NCBI GenBank assembly: GCA_905479815.1
Contig: CAJQOA010000013.1
Coordinates: 1 to 43,573, forward strand
DNA length: 43,573 bases
Direction: 5' to 3'
Source of the DNA: an uncultured Psychroserpens sp.
GTDB lineage: Bacteria; Bacteroidota; Bacteroidia; Flavobacteriales; Flavobacteriaceae
Each line of letters begins with the position of its first letter. Positions within the stretch are counted from its first letter, which is position 1. The notes beneath the pieces were generated by a model. It worked only from the letters and a program-made list of their open reading frames with translations, did no database searches and was not told where the DNA came from. This document shows positions 17,341-26,277 of the stretch, one piece after another. The translations under genes were made by a program, and so were the position numbers.

Positions 17341-17370
17341 GGGTTTTGCAAACTTCTTAACGCAAAACCC
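17341..17370 (+). terminator. Hairpin after the lipoprotein operon
   Basis: GGGTTTTGC (17341-17349) pairs perfectly with GCAAAACCC (17362-17370) around a 12-base loop, 24 bases after the lipoprotein stop. No clear T run follows on the plus strand, so it is a weaker candidate terminator than the others listed. Confidence 0.45.
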
Positions 17371-17379
17371 AAAAACTCA

Positions 17380-17410
17380 TTGCACAATAAAATTCTTATG
17401 CTTACTTTAG
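17380..17410 (+). promoter_or_regulatory. Candidate promoter of the (p)ppGpp synthetase gene
   Basis: TTG (17380-17382), a 20-base spacer and TACTTTAG (17403-17410) match the flavobacterial promoter layout with one mismatch in the -7 box. The ATG at 17415 is so close that transcription would give a very short or leaderless message. Confidence 0.35.
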
Positions 17411-17414
17411 TTCT

Positions 17415-19619
17415 ATGACAGAGGAAGCCATAGAAAAAGAAAATGCTGAGATTGCAAAAGCCTACAAAGACCTTCTTAAAGTAAGTTATCAAACACTTAC
17501 AACAGAAGATAAGAAACTGATACGCCAAGCGTTTGAAGTGGCTTTAGATGCTCATAAAGATCAGCGTCGAAAATCTGGAGAAGCTTATATTTTTCATCCT
17601 ATTGCTGTGGCTAGAATTGTAGCGAGTGAAATTGGATTGGATGCCACAAGTATTGCCTCTGCTCTACTCCATGATGTTGTTGAGGATAGTCCTGATTACA
17701 CAAAAGACGATATTGCACGCCTTTTTGGAGAAACTGTTGCTCGCATTGTTGATGGCTTAACAAAAATATCGTCCTTAAGTAAGGAGACAGATGTCTCTAC
17801 ACAAGCCGAGAATTTTAGAAAAATGTTATTGACACTTAATGATGATGTACGTGTGATCATTATTAAAATTGCAGATCGCCTCCATAACATGCAAACCATG
17901 GACTCGATGCGACCAGATAAGCAAGAGAAAATTGCTTCGGAAACCTTATACATTTACGCGCCTTTAGCTCACAGAATAGGTTTATATAATATCAAAACCG
18001 AACTCGAAGATCTTGGCATGAAATATACCGAGCCCGAAATTTATAATGACATCTTAGAAAAGATGCAAGAAAGTAAACAAGAGCAAGACGAGTATATAAA
18101 TGCATTTTCTAAAGTCATCGAAGACTCCTTAGATAAAGAAGGCTTAAACTATGAAATTAAAGGGCGACCAAAATCTATTTATTCTATTAGAAAAAAAATC
18201 GTAAAACAAGGTGTTGATTTCGATGAAGTCTATGATAAGTTTGCGGTTAGAATTATCTATAAATCAGATTCTAAAAATGAAAAATTTCTTGCTTGGAAAA
18301 TTTATTCAATAGTCACAGATCATTTTACTCCAAATCCAATACGACTTCGTGATTGGATCTCTTCACCTAAATCTACAGGGTATGAAGCACTTCATATTAC
18401 GGTTATGGGCCCAAAAAACAGATGGGTTGAAGTTCAAGTTCGTAGTGAGCGTATGAATGAAATTGCAGAAAAAGGGTATGCTGCACATTATAAATATAAA
18501 GAAGGAAACGCAGAAGATGCTTTAGATACATGGATTAATAAATTACAAGAAGCTCTTGAAAGCAACGAAACGAATGCTGTTGATTTTGTAGAACAGTTTA
18601 AGCTTAATCTATATTCAAAAGAGATCTTTGTATTCTCACCAAAAGGTGATTTAAAATCATTGCCAAAAGGTGCTACGCCTTTAGATTTTGCATTTAGTGT
18701 GCACACTCAAGTGGGTATGAAAACACGAGGAGCTAAAGTTAATGGTAAACTTGTACCATTAAGCCATGAGCTTAATAGTGGAGATCAGGTAGAAATTCTA
18801 ACATCTGAAAACATTAAACCAAACCGTAACTGGTTAGACTATGCAACAACTGCTAGAGCTTTAAGTAAAATAAAATCGGCTCTTAAAGCAGATAAAAAAG
18901 AGCTTGCAGAAGACGGCAAAGAAATTCTAAGACGAAAACTCAAACAACTTAAAATTGCACTAGACGAGAAATCAATTAATGAAATGGTTACTCATTTTAA
19001 ATTGAAGACAAGTTTAGACTTATTTTATCGTGTTGGAATTGGTACTATTGACAACCCAATGCTCAAAGACTATGCGTCATCTCGAAGCAATATGTTTATG
19101 AGTTATATCAAGAATAGAATTCGTAAGCCATCTGTTGCTCCAGATATTGATAAAGATGAGATTACTTCAAAATATGATCAGCTAGTTTTTGGTAAAGAAG
19201 AAGAGAAATTAGATTATAAGCTATCAACATGTTGCAACCCTATTCCTGGAGATCCTGTATTTGGGTTCTTAACTATTAATGACGGAATTAAAGTTCATAA
19301 AAAGAACTGTCCAAATGCACTAAGTATGCAGTCTAATTATGCGTATCGTGTCATGATTGCCAAATGGATAGATTCTTCTCAACAAGTATTTGCAACTCAA
19401 ATAAAACTATCAGGAATTGATAATTTAGGATTAGTGAATAACATAACTCAAGTCATTTCATCTAACATGCACGTGAATATGAAAAGTATAAGTTTTGAGT
19501 CTGATGATGGTATTTTTACAGGTAAAATAAATGTTGTTGTACCTAATATCACCATGTTAAAAAAGCTTATTGATAATCTCAAAAAAATTAACGGAATTGA
19601 CAAAGTAACAAGAGTTTAA
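17415..19619 (+). CDS. Bifunctional (p)ppGpp synthetase/hydrolase, RelA/SpoT family
   Basis: The 734-residue protein is a full-length RSH enzyme that makes and degrades the alarmone (p)ppGpp. The hydrolase domain (about 25-200) keeps the metal residues: HP at 61-62, HD at 86-87 in LLHDVVED, and DRLHNMQT near 155. The synthetase domain (about 230-370) has GRPKSIYSIRKKI, FDEVYDKFAVRIIY, GYEALHITV and VEVQVRSERMNEIAEKGYAAH. The TGS domain follows (KLNLYSKEIFVFSPKGDLKSLPKGATPLDFAF), then a helical region, a zinc-finger-like part (STCCNPIPGDPVFGFLT) and a C-terminal ACT domain. Both activities appear intact, as expected where one RSH protein controls the stringent response. No other long RSH gene is present in the window. 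Confidence 0.97.
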   Translation: MTEEAIEKENAEIAKAYKDLLKVSYQTLTTEDKKLIRQAFEVALDAHKDQRRKSGEAYIFHPIAVARIVASEIGLDATSIASALLHDVVEDSPDYTKDDIARLFGETVARIVDGLTKISSLSKETDVSTQAENFRKMLLTLNDDVRVIIIKIADRLHNMQTMDSMRPDKQEKIASETLYIYAPLAHRIGLYNIKTELEDLGMKYTEPEIYNDILEKMQESKQEQDEYINAFSKVIEDSLDKEGLNYEIKGRPKSIYSIRKKIVKQGVDFDEVYDKFAVRIIYKSDSKNEKFLAWKIYSIVTDHFTPNPIRLRDWISSPKSTGYEALHITVMGPKNRWVEVQVRSERMNEIAEKGYAAHYKYKEGNAEDALDTWINKLQEALESNETNAVDFVEQFKLNLYSKEIFVFSPKGDLKSLPKGATPLDFAFSVHTQVGMKTRGAKVNGKLVPLSHELNSGDQVEILTSENIKPNRNWLDYATTARALSKIKSALKADKKELAEDGKEILRRKLKQLKIALDEKSINEMVTHFKLKTSLDLFYRVGIGTIDNPMLKDYASSRSNMFMSYIKNRIRKPSVAPDIDKDEITSKYDQLVFGKEEEKLDYKLSTCCNPIPGDPVFGFLTINDGIKVHKKNCPNALSMQSNYAYRVMIAKWIDSSQQVFATQIKLSGIDNLGLVNNITQVISSNMHVNMKSISFESDDGIFTGKINVVVPNITMLKKLIDNLKKINGIDKVTRV

Positions 19620-19682
19620 AATCAAAAAATATAGCATCCTATTTTTAGCTAAAATTTATAATTTATTTGGTATAAAAATGTG

Positions 19683-19690
19683 TAAATTTG
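19683..19690 (+). promoter_or_regulatory. -7 promoter box for the Fur-family gene
   Basis: TAAATTTG matches TAnnTTTG exactly, 36 bases before the ATG at 19727. The preceding sequence has TTTGG at 19666-19670, but the spacing is shorter than usual, so the -33 element is uncertain. Confidence 0.45.
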
Positions 19691-19726
19691 GTGCTTTAAG
19701 AATTGAAAACTCCACACGAGTTAAAA

Positions 19727-20182
19727 ATGAGTGACAAAACAGAACAGACTAACCAAGAAATTGTAAAAAACGTTTTTACAAAATTTTTAGAAGACAAAGG
19801 CCATAGAAAAACACCTGAACGCTACGCTATTCTTCAAGAAATTTATGATAGTGAAGAGCATTTTGATATAGAATCTTTATATATCAAAATGAAAAACAAA
19901 AACTATCGTGTTAGTCGTGCTACGCTTTACAATACCATTGAAATTTTAATGGAATGTGCTTTAGTTAGAAAGCATCAATTTGGTCAAAACCAAGCACACT
20001 ACGAGAAATCCTATTTTGACAAACAACACGATCATGTGATTATGACAGATACAGGAGAGGTCATAGAATTTTGTGATCCTCGTATTCAATCAATCAAAAA
20101 AACCATAGAAGAGGTTTTTGATATATCTATATCGAACCATTCTCTTTATTTCTACGGAACAAAAAATAAACCAACTAATTAA
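19727..20182 (+). CDS. Fur-family transcriptional regulator without the CxxC zinc site
   Basis: The 151-residue protein begins at ATG 19727; a TTG at 19703 would add eight unrelated residues. The N-terminal winged helix has [16 protein letters not shown] and the recognition region [21 protein letters not shown]. The dimerisation half keeps His-rich metal residues (EEHFD at 44-48, [15 protein letters not shown] at 99-106). The usual second-half pattern CxxCG reads MTDTGEV, so the structural zinc cysteines are missing; only Cys77 and Cys116 remain. The regulated metal or signal (Fe, Zn, or peroxide as in PerR) cannot be decided. purA follows after seven bases, so the two genes are probably co-transcribed. 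Confidence 0.92.
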   Translation: MSDKTEQTNQEIVKNVFTKFLEDKGHRKTPERYAILQEIYDSEEHFDIESLYIKMKNKNYRVSRATLYNTIEILMECALVRKHQFGQNQAHYEKSYFDKQHDHVIMTDTGEVIEFCDPRIQSIKKTIEEVFDISISNHSLYFYGTKNKPTN

Positions 20183-20189
20183 TTACACA

Positions 20190-21461
20190 ATGGCAGTAGA
20201 TCTACTACTAGGATTACAATGGGGAGACGAAGGCAAAGGAAAAATTGTTGATGTACTCACTTCCAAATACAATATCATTGCTCGTTTTCAAGGTGGACCA
20301 AATGCAGGTCATACTTTAGAGTTTGATGGTATTAAACATGTTTTAAGAACAATTCCTTCTGGGATTTTTCATAAAGAATCAATAAATGTTATTGGTAATG
20401 GTGTCGTTATTGACCCTGTCGTGTTTGTTCAAGAATTAGATGGTTTAGATCAGTTTAAATTAGACTACAAATCAAACTTAATTATCTCTAGAAAAGCACA
20501 TGTTATTCTTCCTACGCATCGTTTATTAGATGCCGCTTCAGAAACGTCTAAAGGAAAAGCCAAAATTGGTTCTACTTTAAAAGGCATTGGTCCAACATAT
20601 ATGGATAAAACTGGACGTAATGGTATTAGAATTGGTGATCTAGAACAAGATAACTGGAAAGAAAAATATAGAGCTTTAGCAAATAAGCATGAAGCGATGA
20701 TTGGATTCTATAATGTAGATATTCAATATGATTTAAAAGAAATGGAAGATGAATTCTTCGCTGCTGTAGAGCGTTTAAAAGGATTAGATTTCATAGATAG
20801 CGAAGAGTATTTAAACCAAGCCTTAAAAGCTGGAAAGCCTATTTTGGCTGAAGGTGCTCAAGGATCGCTTTTAGATATTGACTTTGGAACATATCCTTTT
20901 GTAACATCTTCAAACACGACTGCCTCTGGAGCATGTACAGGTTTAGGTGTTGCACCAAATAAAATTGGTGAAGTTTTTGGAATCTTTAAAGCTTACACTA
21001 CTCGTGTTGGCTCTGGACCATTCCCTACCGAATTATTTGATGATGTTGGTGCAGAAATGGCTCGTATTGGACGTGAGTTTGGAGCAGTTACAGGACGACC
21101 AAGACGTTGTGGTTGGTTAGATCTAGTAGCTCTTAAATATGCTTGCCAAGTCAATGGAGTGACACAATTAAGCATGATGAAAGGCGATGTACTCTCTGGG
21201 TTTAAAACCTTAAAAGTATGTACTGCTTATAAATACAAGGGCGAAACAATTACACATTTGCCGTTCAATATTGAAAAAGAAAACGTGACTCCTATTTACA
21301 CCGATTTTAAAGGCTGGAAAGAAGACTTAACTAAAATGCGTAATGTATCTGAATTTCCTTCAGAATTAAATGACTATATCGAATTCTTAGAAAAAGAATT
21401 AGAAATCCCTATTACTATTGTTTCTGTAGGTCCAGATAGAACTCAGACTATTAATCGTTAA
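20190..21461 (+). CDS. purA: Adenylosuccinate synthase
   Basis: The 423-residue enzyme starts at ATG 20190 (MAVDLLLGLQWGDEGKGK), the usual beginning of the family. It joins IMP and aspartate with GTP to form adenylosuccinate, the first committed step to AMP. Visible motifs are the P-loop and catalytic region WGDEGKGKIVD (catalytic Asp13), GPNAGHT with the catalytic His, STLKGIGPTYMDKTGRNGIR, LAEGAQGSLLDIDFGTYPFVTSS, TRVGSGPFPTE and the GRPRRCGWLD loop. All key residues appear present and the length is normal. It follows the Fur-family gene and ends before a strong terminator. Confidence 0.98.
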   Translation: MAVDLLLGLQWGDEGKGKIVDVLTSKYNIIARFQGGPNAGHTLEFDGIKHVLRTIPSGIFHKESINVIGNGVVIDPVVFVQELDGLDQFKLDYKSNLIISRKAHVILPTHRLLDAASETSKGKAKIGSTLKGIGPTYMDKTGRNGIRIGDLEQDNWKEKYRALANKHEAMIGFYNVDIQYDLKEMEDEFFAAVERLKGLDFIDSEEYLNQALKAGKPILAEGAQGSLLDIDFGTYPFVTSSNTTASGACTGLGVAPNKIGEVFGIFKAYTTRVGSGPFPTELFDDVGAEMARIGREFGAVTGRPRRCGWLDLVALKYACQVNGVTQLSMMKGDVLSGFKTLKVCTAYKYKGETITHLPFNIEKENVTPIYTDFKGWKEDLTKMRNVSEFPSELNDYIEFLEKELEIPITIVSVGPDRTQTINR

Positions 21462-21483
21462 GATTCAGAATTAAATATATACC

Positions 21484-21519
21484 AAAAAAGAGATACCATA
21501 GTAATGGTATCTCTTTTTT
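21484..21519 (+). terminator. Intrinsic terminator after purA
   Basis: A 16-bp stem with a GAGATACCAT/ATGGTATCTC core, A-rich start and T-rich end closes on an AGTA loop and ends in a run of T, 22 bases past the purA stop. Confidence 0.9.
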
Positions 21520-21641
21520 TTAAACAGTAACTAATCATAAATCTCCTTGAAACCTTTGTGATTATAGGTGTTACAAAGGTCAAACATTAAAAAAATCTAC
21601 TAAAAATCTGTTAACTCAGATATTTCCGAAGAGATAATAGT

Positions 21642-21649
21642 TATTTTTG
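21642..21649 (+). promoter_or_regulatory. -7 promoter box for the OstA-like gene
   Basis: TATTTTTG matches TAnnTTTG, 17 bases before the TTG start at 21667. Its position supports a short leader and the unusual start codon. No TTG was seen at -33. Confidence 0.4.
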
Positions 21650-21666
21650 GAGCAAATTATTTTGAC

Positions 21667-23436
21667 TTGAATCTAACACTTAGATATTTACTACTCATTG
21701 CCTGTTGTTTTTCAACAGCACTCACCTACGCTCAGGAGCCTAAGAAAATCTTTATAGAATATTCTGGCTTTACCGTAAGAGACTCTTTAAAAGGAGAGAA
21801 TGTCACCACTTTTGTTCGTAGTGATCAAGGACAAATCCATATCATTCATGAAGGTATAGATATGTGGTGTGATAAAGCATTGTATTACCAAAGTGAAGAT
21901 TTTATTGAAGCATATAGTAATGTGAGAATGAAGCAAGGTGATACTATAAATATGACTTCAGATTATGTGGAGTATAGTGGTATTACCCAATTAGCAATTG
22001 CAGCTGGAAAAGTTGTTTTAACAGAACCACAATCAACACTTACAACAGATACTCTTTATTTTAATCGTGTAACACAACAAGCATATTATAATAGTAAAGG
22101 AAAAGTAGTTAGAGACTCTTCTGGAACCATTACAAGCCAGATTGGGCGTTTTTACATGAATCAAAGTAAATACCGCTTTTTAAAAGATGTCGTTTTAGTA
22201 AATCCTGAATACACCCTAGAAACAAATCAACTTGATTTTTATTCTGAAAATGGCCACGCATACATGTATGGTCCTTCTACTATCGTAGGTGAAGCTAGTA
22301 AAGTATATTCGGAGCGTGGCTTCTACGACACCAACAACGATATAGGTCATTTTATAAAAAATTCTAAAATAGATTACGATAATTTGCAAATAGAAGGTGA
22401 TAGTTTATACTTTGACAGAAATCGAAATTATGCCTCTGCAGATAATAATATTACGATTACAGATACTGTAAACAAGACGATTATTAGAGGTCATCATGGC
22501 GAAGTGTATAGAGCTAAAGATTCCTTATTTATCACAAAACGTGCTTTAGCAATTACGGTTCAAGAAAACGATTCATTATATATCCATGCAGATAAGCTAA
22601 TGGTTACTGGGAAGCCAGAAAATCGTATCACTAGAGCGTTTTATAATGCAAAGATGTATAAAAGTGATATGAGTGGTAAAGCCGACTCTATTCATGCAGA
22701 CCACAAATCTGGATTGACACAACTCATAAATCTCAAACGTTTTAATACAGGTGATGCATTTTCTATCAAAAGAAAGCCTTTAATCTGGAACTTAGGCAAC
22801 CAAATGTCTGGAGATTCTATCCATTTAATTTCTAATGTTGAAAAAGAAGAATTAGATTCTCTAAAGGTATTCAACAATGCCTTTTTAATTAGTAAAGACA
22901 CTTTAGGTGACGGTTTTAACCAAATAAAAGGTCAGAAATTAATTGGTCTTTTTAAAGACAATGAACTTTATAACGTTGATATTATTAAAAATGCAGAAAT
23001 CATTTTTTACAGTAGAGATGATAATGATTCATTAGTTGGTATAAATAAATCTAAATCTGGAAGCATCAACCTCCAGTTTGATGGTCCATATAAAATTATC
23101 ACACTAATTAATCAAGTAGATGGTGAGATTTATCCAGAATCATTATTTCCAAAGAATGCCAGACAATTTAGAGGGTTTGATTGGAGAGGTGACGAACAAC
23201 CAAAGAGTGTTAAAGATCTATTTAGTGATGACCCTCCTTTAATTCTCCCAGTAATTAAAGGATTAGAGCCTTATATTGAAGACGAAGAGTTTATTGATGA
23301 AGCACTTTTAAATCGTGTTGAGAAAGCAGGTAAAAGAGATAAAGATGAAGTTAATAAAGCTGGGCGACAACTTCCAAAACCTACTCAAAAAATAAATAGA
23401 ACATTCAATAAGCCCTTGGTTAAAAAAGGAAATTGA
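21667..23436 (+). CDS. OstA-like protein (LPS transport, LptA/LptD N-terminal type)
   Basis: The 589-residue protein has a signal peptide (LRYLLLIACCFSTALTYAQ) and then repeated OstA-like beta-jellyroll strands: IHIIHEGIDMWCDKALYYQSEDFIEAYSNV, GDTINMTSDYVEY, TLTTDTLYFNRVTQQAYYNSKGKV. These modules bind lipopolysaccharide in the LptA/LptD periplasmic bridge. The LptD barrel is absent; the C-terminus is a charged tail after PLILPVIKGLEPYI. It probably works with an Lpt system encoded elsewhere. No ATG exists upstream in frame back to a stop at 21601, and the first internal Met lies beyond the signal peptide. TTG 21667 is therefore the likely start. The stop overlaps the next gene's start in TGATG. 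Confidence 0.88.
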   Translation: MNLTLRYLLLIACCFSTALTYAQEPKKIFIEYSGFTVRDSLKGENVTTFVRSDQGQIHIIHEGIDMWCDKALYYQSEDFIEAYSNVRMKQGDTINMTSDYVEYSGITQLAIAAGKVVLTEPQSTLTTDTLYFNRVTQQAYYNSKGKVVRDSSGTITSQIGRFYMNQSKYRFLKDVVLVNPEYTLETNQLDFYSENGHAYMYGPSTIVGEASKVYSERGFYDTNNDIGHFIKNSKIDYDNLQIEGDSLYFDRNRNYASADNNITITDTVNKTIIRGHHGEVYRAKDSLFITKRALAITVQENDSLYIHADKLMVTGKPENRITRAFYNAKMYKSDMSGKADSIHADHKSGLTQLINLKRFNTGDAFSIKRKPLIWNLGNQMSGDSIHLISNVEKEELDSLKVFNNAFLISKDTLGDGFNQIKGQKLIGLFKDNELYNVDIIKNAEIIFYSRDDNDSLVGINKSKSGSINLQFDGPYKIITLINQVDGEIYPESLFPKNARQFRGFDWRGDEQPKSVKDLFSDDPPLILPVIKGLEPYIEDEEFIDEALLNRVEKAGKRDKDEVNKAGRQLPKPTQKINRTFNKPLVKKGN

Positions 23437-24617
23437 TGACTTCAGATTTTTTTAAATATCAAGCACAAACTACACCTCACCCACTGGCAATGGAGATTTC
23501 ACATGCTGAAGGTTCATATATCTATGACACCAATCAAAAAGCGTATTTAGATTTTGTTGCTGGAGTTTCTGCTTGTAGCTTAGGACACAGGCACCCTAAA
23601 GTCGTTGCCGCTATTAAAAATCAATTAGATAAGTATTTACATGTTATGGTTTATGGAGAATATATCCAAGAACCTGCTGTAGAATTAACTAAACTTTTGG
23701 CTAGACACCTACCAAAATCTTTAGAAAAAACATACTTAACCAATTCTGGTACAGAAGCCATTGATGGCGCATTAAAACTCGCTCGTCGAGTTACTGGAAG
23801 AAGCGAGATTATTTCAGCACATCATGCGTATCATGGTAATACGATGGGAGCACTAAGTGTTATGGGATTTGAAGAACGTAAACGCGCCTTTAGACCTTTA
23901 ATTCCTGATGTAAAGTTTATAACATTTAATAACCAAAATGATGTATCACATATCACGACAAAAACAGCCGCTGTGATTTTAGAAACGATTCAAGGTGGTG
24001 CTGGTTTTATAGAACCTAAAGATGGTTATTTAGAAAACGTGAGAAAACAATGTGATGCCGTTGGTGCTTTACTAATTTTAGACGAGATTCAACCTGGTAT
24101 TGGACGTACAGGACAATTATTTGGTTTTGAGCACTATAATTGCATCCCAGATATTTTGGTTACTGGAAAAGGCTTAGGTGGCGGAATGCCAATTGGTGCT
24201 TTTACATCGTCTTCAGAATATATGGATTTGCTACAAGATAATCCTAAGCTTGGCCATATCACTACGTTTGGTGGTCATCCAGTAATAGCTGCTGCTGCTT
24301 TAGCCACATTAAAAGAAATTACAGAGAGTGATTTAATGCCTAAAACTTTAGAAAAAGAACAATTAATACGTCAACATTTAAAGCATCCTTTAATTACTGA
24401 AATTCGCGGACGAGGATTAATGTTAGCTGCAATTACAAATTCTCAAGAGACCACAAATGAACTCGTTTTGAGATGCAAAGACGAAGGTTTAATTCTATTT
24501 TGGTTGCTTTTTGAACCTAAAGCCATCCGGATTACGCCTCCTTTAACAATATCAAACGACGAAATAATTAAAGGTTGTATGATAATAACTCGTGTTTTAG
24601 ATTCTATTTCGGCATAA
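23436..24617 (+). CDS. Class III PLP-dependent aminotransferase
   Basis: The 393-residue enzyme starts at ATG 23436, one base inside the preceding TGA, so translation is probably coupled to the OstA-like gene. It is a fold-type I, class III (ornithine/acetylornithine type) aminotransferase: LTNSGTEAIDGALKLARRVTGR (phosphate binding), AYHGNTMGALSVMG, ILDEIQPGIGRTGQLFGFEH (Asp216 contacts the PLP nitrogen) and DILVTGKGLGGGMPIGAF with the Schiff-base Lys245. The ARIRITPP-like end (KAIRITPPLTIS) is typical. ArgD, RocD or another omega-aminotransferase are all possible. No other arginine gene is near, so the substrate is not assigned. Confidence 0.93.
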   Translation: MTSDFFKYQAQTTPHPLAMEISHAEGSYIYDTNQKAYLDFVAGVSACSLGHRHPKVVAAIKNQLDKYLHVMVYGEYIQEPAVELTKLLARHLPKSLEKTYLTNSGTEAIDGALKLARRVTGRSEIISAHHAYHGNTMGALSVMGFEERKRAFRPLIPDVKFITFNNQNDVSHITTKTAAVILETIQGGAGFIEPKDGYLENVRKQCDAVGALLILDEIQPGIGRTGQLFGFEHYNCIPDILVTGKGLGGGMPIGAFTSSSEYMDLLQDNPKLGHITTFGGHPVIAAAALATLKEITESDLMPKTLEKEQLIRQHLKHPLITEIRGRGLMLAAITNSQETTNELVLRCKDEGLILFWLLFEPKAIRITPPLTISNDEIIKGCMIITRVLDSISA

Positions 24618-24787
24618 ATAACACTTCTACAAATACCAATTAAACACATGACTTACAAATAGATAACAATCACAACTTAAACTTACTCTCCAACTGTTAA
24701 CTATTTTGTTAAGAACATTAAACCAAAAAAAAGAAAACCCATCGTTGATAGATGTACATTTATTTAAACGAACAATGCTATTTGCTT

Positions 24788-26191
24788 ATGGAGTTTGGTC
24801 TACCCGAAGACAACAATAATATATCGCTTAAAAAATTTGAATCTATGCTCAAAACTAATAATGTTTTGTTCTTTGATTCAAATGAATTTGAAAACATTAT
24901 TCATCACTATTTAGAAATAGGGAAAATAGCGTTGGCAAAAAAAGCTATTAAATTAGGGCTTGATCAACATCCTACATCTATCAATTTAAAATTGTTTCAA
25001 ACTGAAATTTTTGTTTTAGAAAATAAGTTTGATGACGCAAATAAAGCATTAGAAGCACTTCACATTTTAGAACCAGAAAACGAAGAGGTATATATCCAAA
25101 AAGCAAATATCCTTTCAAAGCAAGATGATCATGAAAAAGCAGTAAACACTTTATTAATTGCATTAGATTTAGCTCCAGATGATGAAGGTATTGGAGATTT
25201 GTATGCCTTAATTGGAATGGAATATTTGTTTCTAGATCAATTTGAAAATGCAAAAACATACTTCAAAAAGTGTTTAGATATCGATTTAGAAGATTATTCG
25301 GCATTATATAACATCATATACTGTTATGACTTTTTAGATGAGAATGAAGATGCTATTACTTTTTTAAATACGTATTTGGATAAAAACCCATATTGCGAAG
25401 TTGCTTGGCATCAATTAGGTCGCCAATACGTCACCTTAAAAGAATTAGACAAAGCACTTGCTGCTTTTGAATTTGCTATTATCTCAGACGATAGTTTCGT
25501 TGGAGCCTATCTTGAGAAAGGTAAAGTTCTAGAAAAGAAAAAACAATATCACGAAGCCATAGAAAATTATAAAATAACTCTGGCATTAGATGAGCCAACA
25601 TCCTTTGCATTACTTAGAATTGGTCATTGTTATGATAAGTTAGAAAAATACGATCTAGCCGTTCAATATTACTATAAAACAGTACATGAAGATCCGTTAC
25701 TAGATAAAGGTTGGATTGCGATTACCAAATTTTACAATAAACAAAAGAACTACCAAAAAGCACTATTCTATATTAATAAAGCTATTAATATAGATGGTGA
25801 AAATTCAGTATACTGGAAACTCTATGCTCAAATCAATTGGCGCCTTAACTTTCTTGAAGAAGCTGAACGTGGCTATAAGAACACTTTAGATTTAGGTAAT
25901 TACGAGCTACAAACATGGTTGTCTAGAGCAGATATATTAATTGCTTTAGGTGAGTATGAATCTGCCATACTAAATTTAATACAAGCTGCAGAGTTTCATC
26001 CAGAGACTGCAGAAATTGAATTTCGTTTAGCTGGTTTAAATTTTACACTTCATGAGCATAGTAAAGGTCACTACCATCTTAAAAACGCAATGCTTTTAAA
26101 TCATGAATTTGAATATATTATTGAGGAATTATTTCCAAAAGTGATGCAAAAACCAACTGTAAGACAAATTATTTTAAAAGCTAAAAAATAG
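24788..26191 (+). CDS. Tetratricopeptide-repeat protein
   Basis: The protein has 467 residues from ATG 24788 (MEFGLPEDNNNISLKKFESML). An ATG at 24752 would add 12 residues, and a near -7 box TACATTTA at 24755-24762 favours the later start. Almost the whole length is tandem TPR helix pairs, about eleven or twelve units, with the usual small residues at positions 8 and 20 and acidic loops (ALEALHILEPENEEVYIQKANIL, ALAAFEFAIISDDSFVGAYLEKGKVLEKK). There is no signal peptide or membrane segment, so it is probably a cytoplasmic scaffold. Partners are unknown. The gene stands alone, with 134 bases after the aminotransferase stop to ATG 24752 and 86 bases before the first DUF368 gene. Confidence 0.9.
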   Translation: MEFGLPEDNNNISLKKFESMLKTNNVLFFDSNEFENIIHHYLEIGKIALAKKAIKLGLDQHPTSINLKLFQTEIFVLENKFDDANKALEALHILEPENEEVYIQKANILSKQDDHEKAVNTLLIALDLAPDDEGIGDLYALIGMEYLFLDQFENAKTYFKKCLDIDLEDYSALYNIIYCYDFLDENEDAITFLNTYLDKNPYCEVAWHQLGRQYVTLKELDKALAAFEFAIISDDSFVGAYLEKGKVLEKKKQYHEAIENYKITLALDEPTSFALLRIGHCYDKLEKYDLAVQYYYKTVHEDPLLDKGWIAITKFYNKQKNYQKALFYINKAINIDGENSVYWKLYAQINWRLNFLEEAERGYKNTLDLGNYELQTWLSRADILIALGEYESAILNLIQAAEFHPETAEIEFRLAGLNFTLHEHSKGHYHLKNAMLLNHEFEYIIEELFPKVMQKPTVRQIILKAKK

Positions 26192-26277
26192 TCTAACACA
26201 CCTATTTTTCTTTTCTTTTCTCAGTTAAAAAAACGTTTGGTATTTCATACCTTTACTGCTATTATTCAAAAATAATT

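Noticed and set aside
17415-19619. Toxin-antitoxin-like small alarmone synthetase.
   Set aside because: The protein is a full-length RSH enzyme with hydrolase, synthetase, TGS and ACT parts.
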